Assembly (NCBI GenBank): GCA_050698355.1
Contig: JBOHBN010000011.1
Span: forward strand, 1 to 18,412
Reading direction: 5' to 3'
Source of the DNA: JBOHBN01 sp050698355
GTDB lineage: Bacteria; Actinomycetota; Actinomycetes; Streptosporangiales; WHST01
DNA: 18,412 nucleotides
Shown: piece after piece, positions 15,268-18,412 of the stretch
How the letters are laid out: each line of letters starts with the position of its first letter
How positions within the stretch are numbered: position 1 is the first letter of the stretch
The notes under the pieces: model-generated
Seen by the model: only the letters and a program-made list of their open reading frames with translations
What the model was told of the DNA's origin: nothing
Database searches by the model: none
Program-made: the position numbers and the translations under genes

Positions 15268-17916
15268 ATGAGTCAAAACCCAGCTGGGAGTCCCCAGGGG
15301 ATCGCGAGCGGTCAGGCAGGACCCGCACCCGCGCTCGCCGTTCTCGTCGACGGCAACCAGCAGGAGTTCCGGCCGGGCACGACGGTGGTCATCGGCCGCA
15401 GCCCCGACTGCCAGGTCATCCTGTCCGACGCCCGGGTCTCCCGTCACCACGCGCAGATCGCGTACGAGGAGGGTGGCTGGACGCTCCGCGACCTCGGTGC
15501 ACGCAATGGCACGTTCGTCGGCCCGACCCGGGTGATGCGGCTCGCGGTGGCCGAGCCGTGCGCCGTGCGCTTCGGCAACCCCTCCGCGGGCCCGCTCGTC
15601 ATCCTGCAGCCCGCGGGGGACGCCGCCTCGCCGGGCACGATCATCGGCCCGCCGCAGTCGCAGATGTCGGCCCCACCCGTACCGGCACAGCGCGCACCGG
15701 CCTCGACGCATGCCGTACAGACCCGCATCCGCGTGGGCCGGGCGCCGGACAACGATCTCGTGCTGTCCGACCTGCTGGTGTCGAGGCACCACGCGGAGGT
15801 ACGCAAGACCGCCCACGGGTTCGAGGTCATCGACCTGGGCAGCCGCAACGGCACGTACCTCAACGGACGCAAGGTGACCCAGGCGCGGCTCACGCCCGGC
15901 GACCTGCTCTCGGTCGGGCACCACCGATTCATGCTCGAGGGCGCACGCCTGCAGGAGTTCGTCGACGAGGGCCGCGTCTCGCTGAAGGCAGAGGACCTCG
16001 TCGTCACCGTGGACGACAACACCACGATCCTCGACCATGTGGGCTTCACCCTGGACGAGTGCAGCCTGGTCGCGGTCGTCGGCCCGTCCGGCGCGGGCAA
16101 GTCCACGATGCTGAACGCGTTGACGGGCGCGCGCCCGGCGAACGGCGGGCGGGTCATCTACGAGGGTCGCGACCTCTACGACAACTACGAGGACCTGCGG
16201 CACCGGATCGGGCTCGTCCCGCAGGACGACATCCTGCACCGCCAGCTCACGGTGCAGCGGGCGCTGGAGTACGCGGCCGCGCTGCGCTTCCCCGACGATG
16301 TCAGCAAGGAAGAGCGCAAGCAGCGCATCGCCGAGGTCGTGGCGTCGCTGGGGCTCACCCAGCACGTGACCAAGCGGATCGACAAGCTCTCCGGCGGCCA
16401 GCGCAAACGCGTTTCTGTGGCGCTGGAGCTGCTCACCCAGCCGTCCCTGCTCTTCCTCGACGAGCCGACGTCGGGCCTTGACCCGGGCCTGGACAAGCAG
16501 GTCATGACCGAGCTGCGCCGGCTCGCGGACGAGGGCCGCACGATCATCGTCGTCACGCACAGCGTGCTCAACCTCGACACCTGCGACCGCGTGCTGCTGC
16601 TCGCGCCCGGCGGCAAGACCGCGTACTTCGGTCCGCCGGGCAAGCCGCTGCTCGACCACTTCGGCGTCCGCGACTACGCGTCGGTGTTCCAGATGGTCAC
16701 CGACGAACCGGACCGCTGGCAGTACGCGTACCGGCAGTCGCCGTTCTACCGGCAGTACGGCGGTGCCCCGGAGAGCCAGAACGCCTTCGAGCGCGTCGAC
16801 GCGTCGGCGGGCATGGCCAAGCCCCCTCGGCAGCAGAACATTTTCAAGCAGTTCGGCATCCTCTGCCGCCGGATGCTCGCGGTCACCTTCGCCGACAAGG
16901 CGTACGCGGCGTTCATCTTCGGCCTGCCGCTCGCGCTCGCGTTACTCGCGCACGCCGTGCCAGGGGAGAACGGCCTAGCCCCGCCCCCGGGGGTGCCCGG
17001 GCGCTCGCAGGAAGCGCAACAGCTGATCCTGGTCCTCGTCATCGGCGCCGCGTTCATGGGTACCGCAGTCGCGATCCGCGAGCTGGTGGGCGAGCTGGCG
17101 ATCTACAAGCGCGAGCGCTCGGTAGGGCTGTCACCCTCCGCGTACCTCGGCAGCAAGCTGTTCGTGTTCGGCGTGATCAACGTCATCCAGGCCATCGTGC
17201 TCGTCCTGCTCGCGCTCGCCGGGCGGGACTTCCCGAAGGACCCGGTGGTGTTGCCGTTCGGCTGGTGGGAGATCACCGTCGCCATCGCGTTGCTCGCGAT
17301 GGCGTCGACCGTGCTCGGGCTGCTCGTGTCGTCGCGCGTCACGAGCAGCGAGCAGACGATGCCCGTGCTCGTGCTCATCATCATGGGGCAGCTGGTGTTC
17401 TGCGGCGGCCTGTTCAAGCTGGTGGACAGGGCGGGCCTCGAGCAGCTCTCCTGGTTCCTGCCCAGCCGGTGGAGCTACGCGGCCGCGGCGGTGACGACGG
17501 ACCTGCGCGACATCCAGCTGGTCGAGGTCAAGGACTCGCTGTGGCAACACGACGCGCAGCACTGGCTCACCGCGATGGGTTTCCTGCTGCTCCAGGTCGT
17601 CGTGCTGGTGATCATCACCCGGATCATGCTGCTGTTCAACGAGCCGTCGCGGCGCAGGCGGCGGGCCAAGGCTCCGGCCGCCGGCGGCTACGGCCTGGTC
17701 GGCCCGGGAGCAGGTGCGCCGACGAGCCAGTTCCCCGCGTACCAGGGTGCGGGGTCGTACGCGGGGCCGCCCGGTCCGCCGCCGGGTGGCTGGCAGCAGG
17801 CGCCCGCGCCGCAGGGACCGCCGCAGCCACCGTGGAGCGGGTCGCCCGGGCAGTACGGTCAGCAGCCGCCCAGCCAGTACGGCCAGCAACAAGCGCCGCC
17901 GCCCGGCTGGCGCTGA
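15268..17916 (+). CDS. FHA-domain ABC transporter, ATPase fused to permease (Rv1747-like)
   Basis: This 882-residue membrane exporter fuses two phosphothreonine-binding FHA domains, an ABC ATPase and an ABC-2 type permease. FHA1 covers about residues 20-105 (VIGRSPDCQV, SRHHAQI, GARNGTFV) and FHA2 about 150-235 (VGRAPDNDLVLSD, SRHHAEV, GSRNGTYLNG). The ATPase has Walker A GPSGAGKST (272-280), signature LSGGQ (374-378) and Walker B FLDEPTSGLD (Asp398, Glu399), with an ABCG-like VPQDD Q-loop. Six hydrophobic segments follow (about 545-800), then a Pro/Gln/Gly/Tyr-rich tail. M. tuberculosis Rv1747 has this layout and is controlled by a Ser/Thr kinase that phosphorylates the inter-FHA linker. ATG 15268 has GGAGG 11 nt upstream; an in-frame ATG at 15187 lacks a ribosome site. 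The exported substrate is unknown, probably envelope material. Confidence 0.94.
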   Translation: MSQNPAGSPQGIASGQAGPAPALAVLVDGNQQEFRPGTTVVIGRSPDCQVILSDARVSRHHAQIAYEEGGWTLRDLGARNGTFVGPTRVMRLAVAEPCAVRFGNPSAGPLVILQPAGDAASPGTIIGPPQSQMSAPPVPAQRAPASTHAVQTRIRVGRAPDNDLVLSDLLVSRHHAEVRKTAHGFEVIDLGSRNGTYLNGRKVTQARLTPGDLLSVGHHRFMLEGARLQEFVDEGRVSLKAEDLVVTVDDNTTILDHVGFTLDECSLVAVVGPSGAGKSTMLNALTGARPANGGRVIYEGRDLYDNYEDLRHRIGLVPQDDILHRQLTVQRALEYAAALRFPDDVSKEERKQRIAEVVASLGLTQHVTKRIDKLSGGQRKRVSVALELLTQPSLLFLDEPTSGLDPGLDKQVMTELRRLADEGRTIIVVTHSVLNLDTCDRVLLLAPGGKTAYFGPPGKPLLDHFGVRDYASVFQMVTDEPDRWQYAYRQSPFYRQYGGAPESQNAFERVDASAGMAKPPRQQNIFKQFGILCRRMLAVTFADKAYAAFIFGLPLALALLAHAVPGENGLAPPPGVPGRSQEAQQLILVLVIGAAFMGTAVAIRELVGELAIYKRERSVGLSPSAYLGSKLFVFGVINVIQAIVLVLLALAGRDFPKDPVVLPFGWWEITVAIALLAMASTVLGLLVSSRVTSSEQTMPVLVLIIMGQLVFCGGLFKLVDRAGLEQLSWFLPSRWSYAAAAVTTDLRDIQLVEVKDSLWQHDAQHWLTAMGFLLLQVVVLVIITRIMLLFNEPSRRRRRAKAPAAGGYGLVGPGAGAPTSQFPAYQGAGSYAGPPGPPPGGWQQAPAPQGPPQPPWSGSPGQYGQQPPSQYGQQQAPPPGWR

Positions 17917-17940
17917 CGCCGCGCAGGGCCGCACGATGAC

Positions 17941-17971
17941 CACCACGCCACCCTAGGTGGCTGGTGTTTTT
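17941..17971 (+). terminator. Intrinsic terminator after the FHA-ABC gene
   Basis: GCCACC-CTA-GGTGGC (17947-17961) forms a perfect six-pair stem. It extends by CACCA (17941-17945) with TGGTG (17962-17966) across one bulged C, and is followed directly by five Ts (17967-17971). It lies 25 nt after the stop and is the only classical T-tailed terminator in the window. It may also stand close to the left end of the following IS. Confidence 0.75.
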
Positions 17972-18053
17972 CGTGCGTGGCGGTCGGCCACTTGCGGTAG
18001 TTGTTTCGAGAGGATCGTTGTGTTCATAGGTCTTCTCTTTTTGAGGCGATGCG

Positions 18054-18412
18054 ATGACGTTGGGTACGGCCGATCGGCAGGGCGACTTGTTCGATGACCT
18101 GACTGTGTTTTGCGAGCGGGTGTTGCCGGGGCGTTCGATCTACACGCTGCTGGCCCGCGAGCGGGACCGGCTGTTCGCCGATGAGGTGTTCGCTGACTTG
18201 TTCACCGACCGTGGCCGCAGGTCGGTGCCGCCGTCGGTGGTGGCGACGGTGATGGTGCTGCAGCGGCTGGAGGGCTTGTCGGACCGGGAGGCGGTCGAGC
18301 GGTTCTGTTTCGATTCCCGCTGGCGGTACGCCGCCGGGGTCGGTGGCTATGACACCGCGGGACGGGTCAGCTTCGCGCATACGGTGCTGGTGGACATGCG
18401 TGAGCGGCTGCG
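18054..18412 (+). CDS. IS1182-family transposase, N-terminal part (cut by window edge)
   Basis: The open frame from ATG 18054 runs off the window with 119 complete codons visible. The segments LFADEVFADLFTDRGRRSVPPSVVATVMVLQRLEGLSDREAVERF and FDSRWRYAAGV...FAHTVLVDMRERL are the conserved N-terminal (DUF772-type) region of IS1182-family transposases of the DDE class. GAGG at 18043-18046 gives a ribosome site 7 nt upstream. The left end of the element must lie between the FHA-ABC stop and this start, but I cannot fix its terminal repeat without the right end. Integrity is unknown; no frameshift is seen in the visible part. Confidence 0.9.
   Translation, partial: MTLGTADRQGDLFDDLTVFCERVLPGRSIYTLLARERDRLFADEVFADLFTDRGRRSVPPSVVATVMVLQRLEGLSDREAVERFCFDSRWRYAAGVGGYDTAGRVSFAHTVLVDMRERL

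Noticed and set aside
15049..16659. Long minus-strand open frame opposite the FHA-ABC gene
   Set aside because: It is a shadow of the FHA and ATPase coding sequence with no recognisable domain.

Overview
The window is high-GC DNA with dense gene packing, 4-nt GTGA gene overlaps and leaderless-looking starts. Its gene set (class II ribonucleotide reductase with NrdR, LexA divergent from a ChiZ/DivS-like LysM protein, class F sortases, an Rv1747-like FHA-ABC exporter, an LpqI-like lipoprotein) points to a Gram-positive actinomycete (Actinomycetota). The order cannot be fixed from the sequence.

Left part (1-6900): a truncated MFS exporter (-) diverges from an M20 metallopeptidase (+). The peptidase overlaps tail-to-tail by 4 nt with a class F-like sortase (-) that lacks the usual catalytic arginine. 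A roughly 500-bp, locally AT-richer, hairpin-containing intergenic region follows. It carries an ECF-type promoter candidate for a two-gene operon: a Ser/Thr/Pro-rich secreted membrane-anchored protein, and an intact class F sortase joined to it by a GTGA overlap. An aldo-keto reductase and an aminoglycoside-phosphotransferase-like kinase come next. A 49-nt near-perfect palindrome then separates the kinase from the convergent nrdJ.

Middle part (6900-12840): this is a replication and DNA-damage block. nrdJ (B12-dependent ribonucleotide reductase) and its repressor nrdR lie on the minus strand, preceded by NrdR-box-like repeats and three helically phased DnaA-box-like 9-mers. Next to it, lexA (+) and a LysM division inhibitor (-) diverge from a 210-bp region with two SOS boxes. 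Between nrdR and the LysM gene sits a small decaying island: a 65-bp IS5-type TIR pair with CTAG duplications, an EthD-family gene broken at both ends, and an IS5-family 5' remnant that abuts the LysM gene stop codon. The order nrdR - LysM - lexA matches that remembered from Mycobacterium tuberculosis (Rv2718c-Rv2719c-lexA), so the island appears to have been inserted into a conserved neighbourhood.

Right part (12840-18412): a P1-family (NylC/DmpA-like) self-processing hydrolase overlaps by GTGA with a GH3 beta-N-acetylhexosaminidase lipoprotein. A two-FHA-domain ABC half-transporter fused to its permease follows, ended by a strong intrinsic terminator. The window closes inside the 5' end of an IS1182-family transposase.

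Most of the window is ordinary actinobacterial housekeeping sequence. The most unusual parts are the divergent sortase pair with a motif-less candidate substrate, and the DnaA-box/NrdR-box control region of nrdRJ.
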